From Chryseobacterium gleum (GTDB lineage: Bacteria > Bacteroidota > Bacteroidia > Flavobacteriales > Flavobacteriaceae): a stretch of DNA of 64,000 bases. Below the pieces are notes generated by a model, which had not been told where the DNA came from, did no database searches, and worked only from the letters and a program-made list of their open reading frames with translations. The stretch is taken from NCBI GenBank assembly GCA_945897915.1, contig CAMDGB010000003.1:1-64000 (forward strand), given 5' to 3'. Each line of letters begins with the position of its first letter. Position 1 is the first letter of the stretch. Both the position numbers and the translations under genes were made by a program. This document shows positions 33,665 through 42,957 of the stretch, piece by piece.

Positions 33665-34216
33665 ATGAAAACGCCCCTTATTTTTAGCTTACTTTGTATT
33701 TCTTTACTTTCTTGTGGTGATGAAAAAATGCCAAAACCTACAGGACAATTAAGCTTAGAATATCCACCAGCAAAATACATGAAATTTTCCAATTCTTGTG
33801 GTTTTGATTTCGATAAAAATGATTTGGCAGAAGTAAAAGCAACCTCAAATTGCGGATTAGAAATTCATTATCCAAAAATGAAAGCTACGGTTTATTTAAC
33901 GTACAAACCTGTTCAAAATAATTTAGATAATTTACTTACTGATGCTCAAAAATTAACATTTGAACACGCCATAAAAGCCAATGATATTGCCGAACAACCT
34001 TATGTAAACACATATAGCAAAGTCTACGGAATGTTTTATCAAGTTGGCGGAAATGCAGCTACTAATGCACAATTTTACGCTACAGATAGCACTAAAAATT
34101 TTATTACGGCTAGCATGTATTTTTACTCCAAACCAAATTTTGATTCCATACTTCCAGCTGCTGATTATATTAAAAATGACATGAAAAAAATCATAGAATC
34201 TATTAAATGGAAATAG
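33665..34216 (+). CDS. gldD: Gliding motility lipoprotein GldD
   Basis: A 183-residue lipoprotein (Cys17 in SLLSCGDEK) with the characteristic start of the mature region KPTGQLSLEYPPAKYM and later TSNCGLEIHYPKMKATVYLTY and YGMFYQVGGNAATNAQFYATDS. In Flavobacterium johnsoniae GldD is needed for gliding and the type IX system. The gene lies directly after ssb; the gldE gene that separates ssb and gldD in well-studied relatives is missing at this place. Anchored in a membrane by lipid; the biochemical role is unknown. Confidence 0.92.
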   Translation: MKTPLIFSLLCISLLSCGDEKMPKPTGQLSLEYPPAKYMKFSNSCGFDFDKNDLAEVKATSNCGLEIHYPKMKATVYLTYKPVQNNLDNLLTDAQKLTFEHAIKANDIAEQPYVNTYSKVYGMFYQVGGNAATNAQFYATDSTKNFITASMYFYSKPNFDSILPAADYIKNDMKKIIESIKWK

Positions 34217-34294
34217 ATATTATTTTTTTATATTAGTGTTATAATCTTTTCAATTTATTATATTTGGGAAAACTTAACCTAATTATAATTCGCT

Positions 34295-37200
34295 TTGAAG
34301 AAGATTATATTTTTACTTACATTTTTATCAATTTCTGCATTTGCACAAGAAAAAAAATACCAAAGTTTATTTTGGGAAATTTCCGGAAACGGATTAGCTA
34401 AAAAATCCTACATGTATGGAACCATGCATGTTTCTGACAAGGTTTCTTTTCACTTATCTGATTCTTTTTTCGAAAAACTATTAGCTTCAGATTTTATTGC
34501 TAATGAAAGTGAACCAAATACCTGGACAGAATTATATGATTTATATGGATTCTATCAATCTACACAAACAAGAAGAAATTTTTATACTAATTTTTATACA
34601 TCACCAGTAGAAAAAGACTATTTATATTCTCTATTTAGAGGAACAAATTATAATTTAATTGGATTATTATCTCGAACCAATCAGGCCAATCAAGAATTTC
34701 AAGAAGAAACCTATTTGGATATGTTCATTTACCGAACTGGAAGAAAATATGGTAAAAAGACATTAGGATTAGAAAACGTTAAATCAACTACTTTAAATAT
34801 CGAAAAAGCTGAGGCAGAAATGGACAGAAGTGAAGTAGATGAAAACAAACAAGTTATTTTAAAAATATTAAAAAAACGATCTTATGTAGACGTATTAAGA
34901 GATGCATATCGTGAAAAAGATTTGGATTTAATAGATACGCTAAACATGCTCTCCACTCCAAAGTCATACAATAAAGCCATGCTTTTTGATAGAAATGAAG
35001 GAATGTCCGCAAGCATGGATTCTATCATGAAGACAGGAAGTTTATTTGCTGCTATTGGCGCCGCACATTTACCAGGTAAAAACGGAATGATTGAGATTTT
35101 ACGAAGAAAAGGATATACCGTTACGCCAATATTGTCTGAATATACAGAAAAAGGGAAAAAATTAAAAAAACAGATTGAAGATTATTTTGTAAAACCTATT
35201 TTTGAAATTAATACCACTTCAGACGAAATGATTTCTTTGCCATTGTTTCCTTTGGTGTTAAAAAATGGTGAAAATTTAGAATCTCCAGATTTAGGAAACG
35301 GAGGACATATTAATGTAAAACGTATGTTGCTTCAGGATTTTATCACAAAAAAAGATGAAAAGTTTAATTATAAAACGCTTGACAGTTTGTTTTTTGAAAA
35401 CATACCTGGTGAAATTTTAGAAAAAAAATCATATCAAGAAAAAAATAATTTTGTGTATGATATTAAGAGCAAAACCAAAACGGGTAAAAACGAAAGATAT
35501 AGATACTACATTACTCCGTTAGAAATTATTGCTGTAATAATGAGTGGAGAAGGCGATTATGTTAGAAAATACGAAGATGAGGTGTATAACAATATAAATA
35601 TTAAATCCTACAAACAAGAAGTGGTTACCTTCCTTTCTGACAAAGAAAATTTTAAAGTAAATATACCTTCTTATCATACAATTTTTGGGAATAAAAAGGA
35701 TAATAAAGTATTAGAAAATACTGAAATTTATGCTTTTGACGAACAAGAAAATGCACATTATTTTGTTTTGGAAAACACGTTGATGGATTATGCGAATTTA
35801 GAAGATTCTGAATATGAATTAAAAAGAATGCATTATGAGTTTTATAATGTTCATGAATTAGATTCTACTCAAACCAAATTTGAATCAAATAAATTTGAGT
35901 TTACTTCGCAATCTAAATTGAAAGAAAAAAATATTTATTTAAAATCCGCTTTAAGGGGAAATAAATATTATTTATTAGGAACCGTAAATGCTTCTAAAAA
36001 TAAAGTTGATGCTTTTTTTAACTCTTTTGAAATTACGAAATCTAAAGAAAATATTGTTTATAAAACATTCAAAGATTCCATTGCCCATTTTTCTGTAGAA
36101 ATTCCAAAACAACAAAATGAATATTTAGATTTTAAATTTGAAAGAAAAAATTCTCAAAAGGAAGAAGGTAAAACCAACCATTTTGAAGTGAAATACAAAT
36201 CGTATGAAATTTTTTCTCCAAATAAAAATATAATTGAAATTACTTATTCGCAACCTCATAGATACGAAAGTTATGCTGTTTTAGACACGCTTTTTAATCA
36301 AATCAAGAAAAATATTGCTGTAGATTTTGAATATAAAAACTATTCGGATAGTAATGAATACTATACTTTAGACAACGCAACAGTTATTGATTCTACAGCA
36401 ACAACTGCAGTGAGTTTTAATTCAGCTGTAAATTCAAAAGATACAAATGAAAAGGATAAATTTAATCCGTTAGATTATAAGGCTACAACTTGGAACAAAA
36501 CATTGGCTTTAACATCAAATCAAAAGTTAGATTTGGGCGATGAAAAATTCATTAAAGACGAAGTCAACGATTTTTATGTTTACGAAGTTTTGGCTACAAA
36601 ACCTAAAAGCACGCAAGCTATTAAGTATAAAATTGTACTTAAAAAAGGCGAATATTACACATTAACTACTTTGGTAGAAAAAAATTATAAAAATGATAAT
36701 CCGTTTATTGAAAAAGTTTTTAATTCTTTTAAAGTGGACGATGCTTCAATTACTTCAAGAACTTTTTTTGAAAATAAATTCAGTATTTTTGAAGAAGATT
36801 TAAATAGCGAATATGATAGCATTCGCTATTCAGCGATTAAATCATTTAACAATTTAACTATTGAAGAATCGGATTTTTCAAAAATTAAAAACCTTTTAGA
36901 AAATTTTGAGTTTCGTAAAGAAGAAACGGATTTTAAAGGCGATTTATTTGAGAGTATTGGGATTTTAAAATCTCCAGAAGTACTTCCTTTTTTAGAGCAA
37001 GCTTATAAAAATAAAGATGTTTCAACTCAAACACAATTTTCAATTTTACGTGCTTTGGCTTTACAAAAAAGTAAAGTTGCTTATAAAAAAATTGCCGAAT
37101 TATTAGACTACGATTTACCAATTTCAGAAAATTATGTAATTACTGGTTTGTTTAATTTATTTATGTCAGATATGGAAAATTCTCAAGTTTTATATCCAAA

Positions 37201-38071
37201 TATTTTAGAATATTATAGTATAAACGAATTTCATGAACCAATAGTTCATTTTGTTCAGGTGTTATTAAATTCAGAAAAAGTAACTGCCAAAAAACTTAAA
37301 TCATATAAAAAAATGTTGCTTACCAATGCGAAACTAGAATACAAACGGTTGGTAAGTTGGAAGTCAGATAAGGAGGCTAGTAACACTGAAGAAGATAATA
37401 ATTATGATGAAGAAAATGTTGCACCTGTGGAAGCTTTCAATAGTTATTTGTCTATTTTATATTCCTACAAAAACGAAAAAGACATGCGTCAATTGTATGA
37501 AAAAGCAGAAAAATTAAATATCGACGATTTAAATGTAGTTATTGCTAACCGCGAATTGGCCAGAAATAAAAAACTTGATAAGCGTATAATAGAAAAATTA
37601 ATAAGTCAGCCAAAAACAAAATATACAGCTTTCCAAATGCTATATCACAATAATCAAACAGAAGAATTAACTGCATTTAGTAAAGATAGTATTGTGAAGA
37701 ATGCCATTCATTATTATGAAAATTTTGATAAAAAAAAGGATTCTATTGTATTAATGGATGAAAAAATTGTCACGCATAACGATAAAAAAATATCTTATTT
37801 CTTTTATAAGAAAATTAATATTCAAGCAGATTCTTATGGAAAAAATTCAGAAAAGTTAAACGCAATTGCTTTTGTTCATGATGAAAATAATCAACTAAAT
37901 CTGAAAGCTTTTAGAAGGTTTGAAGATGAAAAAATTATTGATGATAAAGAAATTGATCAAAAAATAAAAAACATGATTAATGAATCGCTAAATGACAATC
38001 ATTTGCGAGTAAATTTTTCAAGTAATCCAGCAGATGGCGATTACTTAGAAGAGGATTATTACGACGAATAA
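34295..38071 (+). CDS. Very large TraB/GumN-family protein with C-terminal repeats
   Basis: 1258 residues starting at a TTG codon (reading MKKIIFLLTFLSISAFAQEKK), chosen because it gives a complete signal peptide; no ATG is placed there. Residues about 20-290 form a TraB/GumN domain (SYMYGTMHVSD, NESEPNTWTELYDL, GAAHLPGKNGMIEILRRKGY), a putative metalloprotease-like fold. Then come at least two copies of a beta module of about 130-150 residues (FKVNIPSYHTIFG, FSVEIPKQQNEY), and near residues 840-1040 a HEAT-like helical repeat (IRYSAIKSFNNL, EVLPFLEQAYKNKDVSTQTQ). It ends in an acidic tail. Followed directly by the queuosine-precursor transporter gene. Function unknown. Confidence 0.8.
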   Translation: MKKIIFLLTFLSISAFAQEKKYQSLFWEISGNGLAKKSYMYGTMHVSDKVSFHLSDSFFEKLLASDFIANESEPNTWTELYDLYGFYQSTQTRRNFYTNFYTSPVEKDYLYSLFRGTNYNLIGLLSRTNQANQEFQEETYLDMFIYRTGRKYGKKTLGLENVKSTTLNIEKAEAEMDRSEVDENKQVILKILKKRSYVDVLRDAYREKDLDLIDTLNMLSTPKSYNKAMLFDRNEGMSASMDSIMKTGSLFAAIGAAHLPGKNGMIEILRRKGYTVTPILSEYTEKGKKLKKQIEDYFVKPIFEINTTSDEMISLPLFPLVLKNGENLESPDLGNGGHINVKRMLLQDFITKKDEKFNYKTLDSLFFENIPGEILEKKSYQEKNNFVYDIKSKTKTGKNERYRYYITPLEIIAVIMSGEGDYVRKYEDEVYNNINIKSYKQEVVTFLSDKENFKVNIPSYHTIFGNKKDNKVLENTEIYAFDEQENAHYFVLENTLMDYANLEDSEYELKRMHYEFYNVHELDSTQTKFESNKFEFTSQSKLKEKNIYLKSALRGNKYYLLGTVNASKNKVDAFFNSFEITKSKENIVYKTFKDSIAHFSVEIPKQQNEYLDFKFERKNSQKEEGKTNHFEVKYKSYEIFSPNKNIIEITYSQPHRYESYAVLDTLFNQIKKNIAVDFEYKNYSDSNEYYTLDNATVIDSTATTAVSFNSAVNSKDTNEKDKFNPLDYKATTWNKTLALTSNQKLDLGDEKFIKDEVNDFYVYEVLATKPKSTQAIKYKIVLKKGEYYTLTTLVEKNYKNDNPFIEKVFNSFKVDDASITSRTFFENKFSIFEEDLNSEYDSIRYSAIKSFNNLTIEESDFSKIKNLLENFEFRKEETDFKGDLFESIGILKSPEVLPFLEQAYKNKDVSTQTQFSILRALALQKSKVAYKKIAELLDYDLPISENYVITGLFNLFMSDMENSQVLYPNILEYYSINEFHEPIVHFVQVLLNSEKVTAKKLKSYKKMLLTNAKLEYKRLVSWKSDKEASNTEEDNNYDEENVAPVEAFNSYLSILYSYKNEKDMRQLYEKAEKLNIDDLNVVIANRELARNKKLDKRIIEKLISQPKTKYTAFQMLYHNNQTEELTAFSKDSIVKNAIHYYENFDKKKDSIVLMDEKIVTHNDKKISYFFYKKINIQADSYGKNSEKLNAIAFVHDENNQLNLKAFRRFEDEKIIDDKEIDQKIKNMINESLNDNHLRVNFSSNPADGDYLEEDYYDE

Positions 38072-38740
38072 ATGTTAAGAACTAAAAAAGAAATAGTATA
38101 TGTTGTGTTGGCAGGTATTTTTATTACCAATGCCATTACTGCCGAGCTTATTGGAGGAAAATTAATTCAAATTGGTCCTTTTGTATTAAGTATGGGTATT
38201 TTACCTTGGCCAATTGTGTTTATTACTACCGATTTAATTAATGAATATTTTGGAAAACAAGGGGTGAAAAGACTTAGTTACATCACAGCAGGTTTAATTG
38301 CGTACTGTTTTGTAATTTTGTTTTTTTCGATGAAAATTCCTGAAGCAAAAGGCATCAGTCCGGTTTCTAATGAGCAATTTACTGCTGTTTTTGGTCAAAG
38401 TAATTTAATTATTGTTGGTTCTATTTTTGCATTTTTAGTTGCGCAATTTTTAGATGTTACTCTTTTTAGCTATTTTAAAAAGAAAACAGGAGAAAAATTG
38501 ATTTGGCTCCGAAGTACAGGATCTACAGTAATTTCACAATTAATAGATTCTTTTATTGTTGGAGGAATTGCCTTTTATTTACCTGGAATTTGGAATACCA
38601 AACAATATGTAGAATATTCTTTAACTGGATATTCTTTCAAATTAATCATTGCAATTTGCTTAACACCATTAATTTATCTTGGTCATTTTTTAATAAATAA
38701 ATATATACATAATAATGAAAAACCAATAGTAAATGACTAA
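38072..38740 (+). CDS. Queuosine precursor transporter (VUT/YhhQ family)
   Basis: A 222-residue inner membrane protein with six hydrophobic segments and the family motifs ITNAITAELIGGKLIQI, GILPWPIVFITTDLINEYFG, and STVISQLIDSFIVGGIAFY. YhhQ imports queuosine precursors for tRNA modification in other bacteria. The start codon follows the TraB-family stop without any gap, and the end overlaps tag by 8 bp, so the three genes are translationally coupled. Confidence 0.88.
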   Translation: MLRTKKEIVYVVLAGIFITNAITAELIGGKLIQIGPFVLSMGILPWPIVFITTDLINEYFGKQGVKRLSYITAGLIAYCFVILFFSMKIPEAKGISPVSNEQFTAVFGQSNLIIVGSIFAFLVAQFLDVTLFSYFKKKTGEKLIWLRSTGSTVISQLIDSFIVGGIAFYLPGIWNTKQYVEYSLTGYSFKLIIAICLTPLIYLGHFLINKYIHNNEKPIVND

Positions 38741-39305
38741 GAATCGTTGCGCTTGGTGCGAAAAAACCGATTTATATAAAGACTATCATGATAACGAATG
38801 GGGAAAACCTGTTTATGATGATGCTACTATGTTTGAATTTTTAATCTTAGAAACGTTTCAAGCGGGTTTAAGTTGGTATACGGTTTTGGTAAAACGAGAT
38901 AATTTCAGAAAAGCTTTTGCAGGTTTTGATGTGCAAAAAGTTGCCAATTTTACCGATGACAAATTGCAAGTTTTATCCGAAGATACCGGTATTATCAGAA
39001 ATAAATTAAAGATAAAAGCTGCGGTTACGAATGCACAAGCTTTTATAAAAGTGCAAGAAGAATTTGGCAGTTTTTCAAAATATATTTGGGCATTTGTAGA
39101 CAACAAACCAATTGATAACAAACCAAAAACGTTAAGTGAAGTACCAGCAACATCAGAAATTTCCGATAAGTTAAGCAAAGACTTAAAAAAACGCGGTTTC
39201 AAATTCGCGGGTTCCACGGTAGTTTATGCGCACATGCAAGCTACAGGAATGGTAAATGATCATGTTGCGACTTGTTGGTTGAGAAATCAGCATTCTTTAA
39301 TCTAA
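38733..39305 (+). CDS. tag: DNA-3-methyladenine glycosylase I
   Basis: Removes 3-methyladenine from DNA. 190 residues. The N-terminal zinc and substrate motif NRCAWCEKTDLYKDYHDNEWG, FEFLILETFQAGLSWYTVL, and the C-terminal metal ligands in AHMQATGMVNDHVATCW match Tag. It overlaps the upstream transporter gene by 8 bp and is followed by a VF530-like gene 15 bp on, so all are probably in one transcript. Confidence 0.95.
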   Translation: MTKNRCAWCEKTDLYKDYHDNEWGKPVYDDATMFEFLILETFQAGLSWYTVLVKRDNFRKAFAGFDVQKVANFTDDKLQVLSEDTGIIRNKLKIKAAVTNAQAFIKVQEEFGSFSKYIWAFVDNKPIDNKPKTLSEVPATSEISDKLSKDLKKRGFKFAGSTVVYAHMQATGMVNDHVATCWLRNQHSLI

Positions 39306-39320
39306 AAATCTATAAAAATA

Positions 39321-39536
39321 ATGGATCCACTTCACGGCATAACCTTAAAAACCATACTCGAAAAATTAGTCGATTATTATGGTTTTGACACACTTGGCGA
39401 TTTGATAAAAATAAAATGTTTTAATGAAAATCCAACGATTAATTCTAGTTTAACATTTTTACGAAAAACAGAATGGGCACGTAAAAAAGTGGAAGAATTA
39501 TATGTAAGAAGTTTAAAAAAGTTTGATGCGAAATAA
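39321..39536 (+). CDS. VF530 family DNA-binding protein
   Basis: 71 residues: DPLHGITLKTILEKLVDYYG, CFNENPTINSSLTFLRKTEW and ARKKVEELYV are typical of the VF530 (DUF2132) family, a small helical fold with suggested DNA binding. Cytoplasmic. It lies 15 bp after tag. The function is not known beyond the family name. Confidence 0.88.
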   Translation: MDPLHGITLKTILEKLVDYYGFDTLGDLIKIKCFNENPTINSSLTFLRKTEWARKKVEELYVRSLKKFDAK

Positions 39537-39539
39537 ATG

Positions 39540-39612
39540 TGTGTAAATTTGTGAGAATCTGTGTTTTAACAAAACTCCGTGATTCTCTGTGTTGTTTTGC
39601 CCATCTCTGTGT
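39540..39612 (+). repeat. Intergenic sequence with repeated CTCTGTGT / GAATCTGTGTT phrases
   Basis: The 75 bp between the VF530 gene and aat contain TCTCTGTGT twice (at about 39572 and 39594) and the related GAATCTGTGTT once, with partial inverted symmetry between GTGAGAATC and GTGATTCTC. Similar CACAGAGATTCACAGAG-type phrases are familiar from Bacteroidota intergenic regions. It may act as a terminator or REP-like element between the convergent genes. Confidence 0.45.
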
Positions 39613-39617
39613 AACTT

Positions 39618-40253
39618 TTAGCTTTTCATAATCGCTAAAAATTCCTCTCTTTCAATTTCAATGCATCCCAAAGTTTCTAAATGATCGTTGTGTACTTGGC
39701 AATCTAAGAGTTTATAATTAGCCATTTCTAGTTGTTTTGCCAAATAAATAAAAGCGACTTTACTAGCATTTGGTACTTTTGAGAACATGCTTTCGCCGCA
39801 AAAAACATTGCCTAAATCAATCCCATATAAACCGCCTACTAACTCATTATTTTGCCAAACTTCTACGCTTTTAGCATAACCTAATTCATTTAGTTTACAG
39901 TATGCCTCTACAATTTCATTAGAAATCCAAGTGCCATTTTGGTCTTTTCTTGGTGATTTTTGACAATTAGAAATCACTGCTCTAAAATTTGTATTAAAAG
40001 TAATTTTAAATTCATTTCGAATAATCACTTTTTTCATAGTTTTCGTAATTCGTAAACGCTCAAAAAACAATACCATCCTTTTTTTTGGACACCACCAAAG
40101 TTTTGGCTCATCAATATTATACCAAGGGAAAATACCATTTTGATATGCTAAAAGTAATCGTTCTGAAGACAAATCACCGCCTACGGCAATAATACCTTCA
40201 GGGGATGTTTCTGAAGTAGGAGGAAAATAAAGTTTAGCTGTTAAAAAATACAT
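39618..40253 (-). CDS. aat: Leucyl/phenylalanyl-tRNA-protein transferase
   Basis: Adds Leu or Phe to N-termini carrying basic residues (N-end rule), directing them to ClpS/ClpAP-type degradation. The start at 40253 (MYFLTAKLYFPP) is preferred over 40292. Motifs: GIIAVGGDLSSERLLLAYQNGIFPWYN, WWCPKKRMVLF, GGLYGIDLGNVFCGESMFS and LLDCQVHNDHLETLG. About 211 residues, normal. Confidence 0.95.
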   Translation of the reverse strand: MYFLTAKLYFPPTSETSPEGIIAVGGDLSSERLLLAYQNGIFPWYNIDEPKLWWCPKKRMVLFFERLRITKTMKKVIIRNEFKITFNTNFRAVISNCQKSPRKDQNGTWISNEIVEAYCKLNELGYAKSVEVWQNNELVGGLYGIDLGNVFCGESMFSKVPNASKVAFIYLAKQLEMANYKLLDCQVHNDHLETLGCIEIEREEFLAIMKS

Positions 40254-40295
40254 TCTTGTAATTTCTATGACAATTTCAAAATTTAATTTCAAAAG

Positions 40296-40348
40296 AAAAA
40301 TCCAAAATCCAAATTAATCTTATTAAAGAATTTTGGAATTTGGATTTT
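40296..40348 (-). terminator. Terminator-like inverted repeat after the DUF3127 gene
   Basis: The imperfect arms AAAATCCAAAATCCAAATT (about 40297-40315) and its near reverse complement (40329-40348) lie just downstream of the DUF3127 stop codon on the minus strand and before the aat start. The stem is AT-rich and may also be a small repeat element. Confidence 0.5.
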
Positions 40349-40378
40349 AAATTTTGGAATTTACTTTTAATCTTAATA

Positions 40379-40759
40379 TTAAAAAGGTAAATCGTCGTGC
40401 TCTTCTTCTTTAAAGTCGGTTGCAGGAGCAAATGCTTCAGCAGCTGGAGCCGGAGGCATTTCTGGCGAATTTGAAGGAGCTGCATTTGCTAATCTTTCAA
40501 TTCTCCAACCTGTGATGGTGTTAAAATGTTTCACTTCACCTTGAGGTGACGTCCATTCTCTACCTCTTAAATTGATAGATACTTTTACTTGTTCACCAAC
40601 TTGGTAGGAATTTAAATCATCCACTTTTGCTTGTTGAAATTCAACCGAAATATGTTGTGGGTACTGCTCTTCAGTAGTAACTACTATTTCTCTTTTTTTA
40701 AATGAAGCACTAACGTCTTGTGTAGCTCCAATCATTTTAATTCTTCCAATAACTTCCAT
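40379..40759 (-). CDS. DUF3127 family OB-fold protein with SSB-like acidic C-terminus
   Basis: 126 residues. The N-terminal domain of about 90 residues (MEVIGRIKMIGATQDVSASF, KKREIVVTTEEQYPQHISVEF, VKVSINLRGREWTSPQGEVKHF, ITGWRIERL) is the DUF3127 family, which resembles an OB-fold. A Pro/Ala-rich linker follows, and the protein ends EEEHDDLPF, very similar to the SSB C-terminal tip DDDIPF. This suggests an auxiliary single-strand-binding-like protein that can meet SSB partners. The nucleic-acid role is inferred. Thirteen bp downstream of the flavin reductase gene. Confidence 0.86.
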   Translation of the reverse strand: MEVIGRIKMIGATQDVSASFKKREIVVTTEEQYPQHISVEFQQAKVDDLNSYQVGEQVKVSINLRGREWTSPQGEVKHFNTITGWRIERLANAAPSNSPEMPPAPAAEAFAPATDFKEEEHDDLPF

Positions 40760-40771
40760 AATTCTCTTAAT

Positions 40772-41647
40772 TTATTTTTGTGCTAATAACAATTTCCAAG
40801 CGTTTAAAACTTCATTGTTGTCTAAATATTCTTTTGCTTTTTTAAATTTAGTATCAAAATCGTCTGAACTTAAAACGGCTTTTACCTCAAAATTTTCTTT
40901 TACAAATATAGTAATTTCTTCTTCATTTGGAATAGTTTCTATATTTCCTAATTTTCCTAAATCATTTCCATCAAAATAACCACTTTCTTTAATGAAATTT
41001 GGAATCATATCTACACCAATTCCTAAGGTATTTAATGGTTTTTCCACTTCAAATAATCCTTCATTTGCGCGACTGTACCAATTGCCACCCAAACGAGAAA
41101 TTACATCAATTTTGTGTTGGTCAATCATTTGGTTTTCGTCTAAAACACTTTCGTGAATGTGAATTTTTACCACTTCACAAATCACTAAATTTCCAGCCCC
41201 ACCTTCAGTCCCTAATGCAATAATATCGTTTACTATACATTCAAACTGCACTGGACTTTCGGCCACTCTGTATGGTGCTATAATATCTGATGGCAGCATA
41301 GTAAATCCTGCTTTTATAAATTCATTAACACCCTCTGGATATTCGGTGCTCGTCAAACTCATTTGTTGCACCATGTCGAAATTTACAATATTAATTACAA
41401 CTTCTCTGGTATCTTTAGCGTTTATTAAAGTATGTTTTATAGTATTATTTCGTACGCGTCTGGCAGGCGAAAAAATTAAAATGGGGGGGTTGCTGCTAAA
41501 TACATTAAAAAAACTAAATGGTGATAAATTCGGATTTCCATCATCGTCCATAGTGCTTGCAAACGCTATTGGTCTGGGCGACACAGCTGTTTGCAAATAG
41601 CTTTGTAGCTTTACTGGCGATATTTCTTTCGGATTGATACTTAACAT
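40772..41647 (-). CDS. Flavin reductase-like FMN-binding protein
   Basis: A 291-residue protein with the flavin reductase-like split-barrel domain: LQTAVSPRPIAFASTMDDDG, NLSPFSFFNVFSSNPP, ILIFSPARRVRNNTIKHTL and FECIVNDIIALG. Members bind FMN and include flavoredoxin-type reductases and oxygenase components. An extra C-terminal region of about 90 residues includes LGGNWYSRANEGLFEVEKP. Cytoplasmic; the substrate is unknown. It is upstream of the DUF3127 gene on the same strand. Confidence 0.88.
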   Translation of the reverse strand: MLSINPKEISPVKLQSYLQTAVSPRPIAFASTMDDDGNPNLSPFSFFNVFSSNPPILIFSPARRVRNNTIKHTLINAKDTREVVINIVNFDMVQQMSLTSTEYPEGVNEFIKAGFTMLPSDIIAPYRVAESPVQFECIVNDIIALGTEGGAGNLVICEVVKIHIHESVLDENQMIDQHKIDVISRLGGNWYSRANEGLFEVEKPLNTLGIGVDMIPNFIKESGYFDGNDLGKLGNIETIPNEEEITIFVKENFEVKAVLSSDDFDTKFKKAKEYLDNNEVLNAWKLLLAQK

Positions 41648-41750
41648 AAATTGTATTTTTTACAAATATACTAGAATTTCCTTTTAATTTTTTACTTTTT
41701 ACTTTGTTCTTAATTCTAAAAATTTCCTATTTTTACTCAAAATACTTTAT

Positions 41751-42899
41751 ATGCAGTTTTCTGAAAAAAGAAATCTTACACGTTGGATCATTATTATTTC
41801 ATCGTTTTTAATAGCTTCCTTAATTTTATGGAACACTTATGTTTTTTTCCAAACGTTTAAAGAAGAAGAACGAAATAAAATGGAACTTTGGGCAACAGCA
41901 TTGAAAAACCTTAGAAATGCCGATGTAGATGCCGATATTGAATTGCCAACTTTTATTATTGAAAACAATAAAAATATTCCATTAATACTTACAGATAAAA
42001 AAGGAAAAATTTTAAGTAATTTAAACCTGGGAGAAATTGAAAATGATAGTGTTAAAGTAAAAGAATTTTTAAATAAAATTAAAAACCAGAATAATCCAAT
42101 AAAAGTCCAATTCGCAAGAAACGATTATCATTTGGTGTATTATGGTGATTCTCCAATTTTAAACAAATTAAAATATTATCCAATTGCCTTATTGTTAGTA
42201 GCATTTTTGTTTGGTGGCGTGGTGTATAATTTTTACCGTGCTACAAAAATGGCCACTCAAAACAAGCTGTGGGCCGGAATGGCAAAGGAAACAGCGCACC
42301 AAATCGGAACACCATTATCATCATTAATTGGATGGTTAGAGTTGTTGAAACTAGAAAATGTTGATGAAAATACTATAGATGAAATTCAAAAAGATATAAA
42401 TAGGTTACAAACGATTACGGATAGATTTTCAAAAATTGGAAGCGAACCTGTTTTAGAAAAAAGAGATATAATTGAAGAAACAAAATCTTCGTTTGAATAT
42501 TTGCAATCTCGCGTTTCAAAACAAGTAATTTTTGATTTCCGAGCACCAGAAAATCCACTTTTTGTATCATTAAATCCTATTTTACATAGTTGGACCATTG
42601 AAAATTTGGTTAAAAACGCCATTGATGCCATGAAAGGAAAAGGAAATTTGTCCATTGAAATTGTAGCTGGCGATGCCAATGTTTACATAACGGTTACTGA
42701 TACAGGAAGCGGTATCGCTAAAAATAAATTTAAAACTATTTTTGAACCGGGTTATACATCTAAAAAAAGAGGTTGGGGATTGGGATTGTCCCTTACTAAA
42801 CGTATTGTTCAAGAATATCACAAAGGAAAAATAAGAGTAGTGCATTCTGAAATTGGCAAAGGCACTACGATGCAAATGAGCTTTAAAAAGGAAGTATAA
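41751..42899 (+). CDS. Membrane sensor histidine kinase
   Basis: 382 residues. Two transmembrane segments (about residues 12-33 and 144-163) flank an approximately 110-residue periplasmic sensor. The HisKA motif is MAKETAHQIGTPLSSLIGWL with phospho-acceptor His183, followed by the ATP-binding domain: N box ENLVKNAIDAM, G1 DTGSGI, F box FEPGYTSKK and G2 GWGLGLSLTKRIV. No HAMP domain is apparent. There is no response regulator gene next to it, so the partner is unknown. It is followed by a hairpin element and the convergent HIT gene. Confidence 0.92.
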   Translation: MQFSEKRNLTRWIIIISSFLIASLILWNTYVFFQTFKEEERNKMELWATALKNLRNADVDADIELPTFIIENNKNIPLILTDKKGKILSNLNLGEIENDSVKVKEFLNKIKNQNNPIKVQFARNDYHLVYYGDSPILNKLKYYPIALLLVAFLFGGVVYNFYRATKMATQNKLWAGMAKETAHQIGTPLSSLIGWLELLKLENVDENTIDEIQKDINRLQTITDRFSKIGSEPVLEKRDIIEETKSSFEYLQSRVSKQVIFDFRAPENPLFVSLNPILHSWTIENLVKNAIDAMKGKGNLSIEIVAGDANVYITVTDTGSGIAKNKFKTIFEPGYTSKKRGWGLGLSLTKRIVQEYHKGKIRVVHSEIGKGTTMQMSFKKEV

Positions 42900-42957
42900 C
42901 AAGATACAAACATAGCGTTTGTAATTCAAAACTTGTTACAGCTTATAGTTTGTTGAG

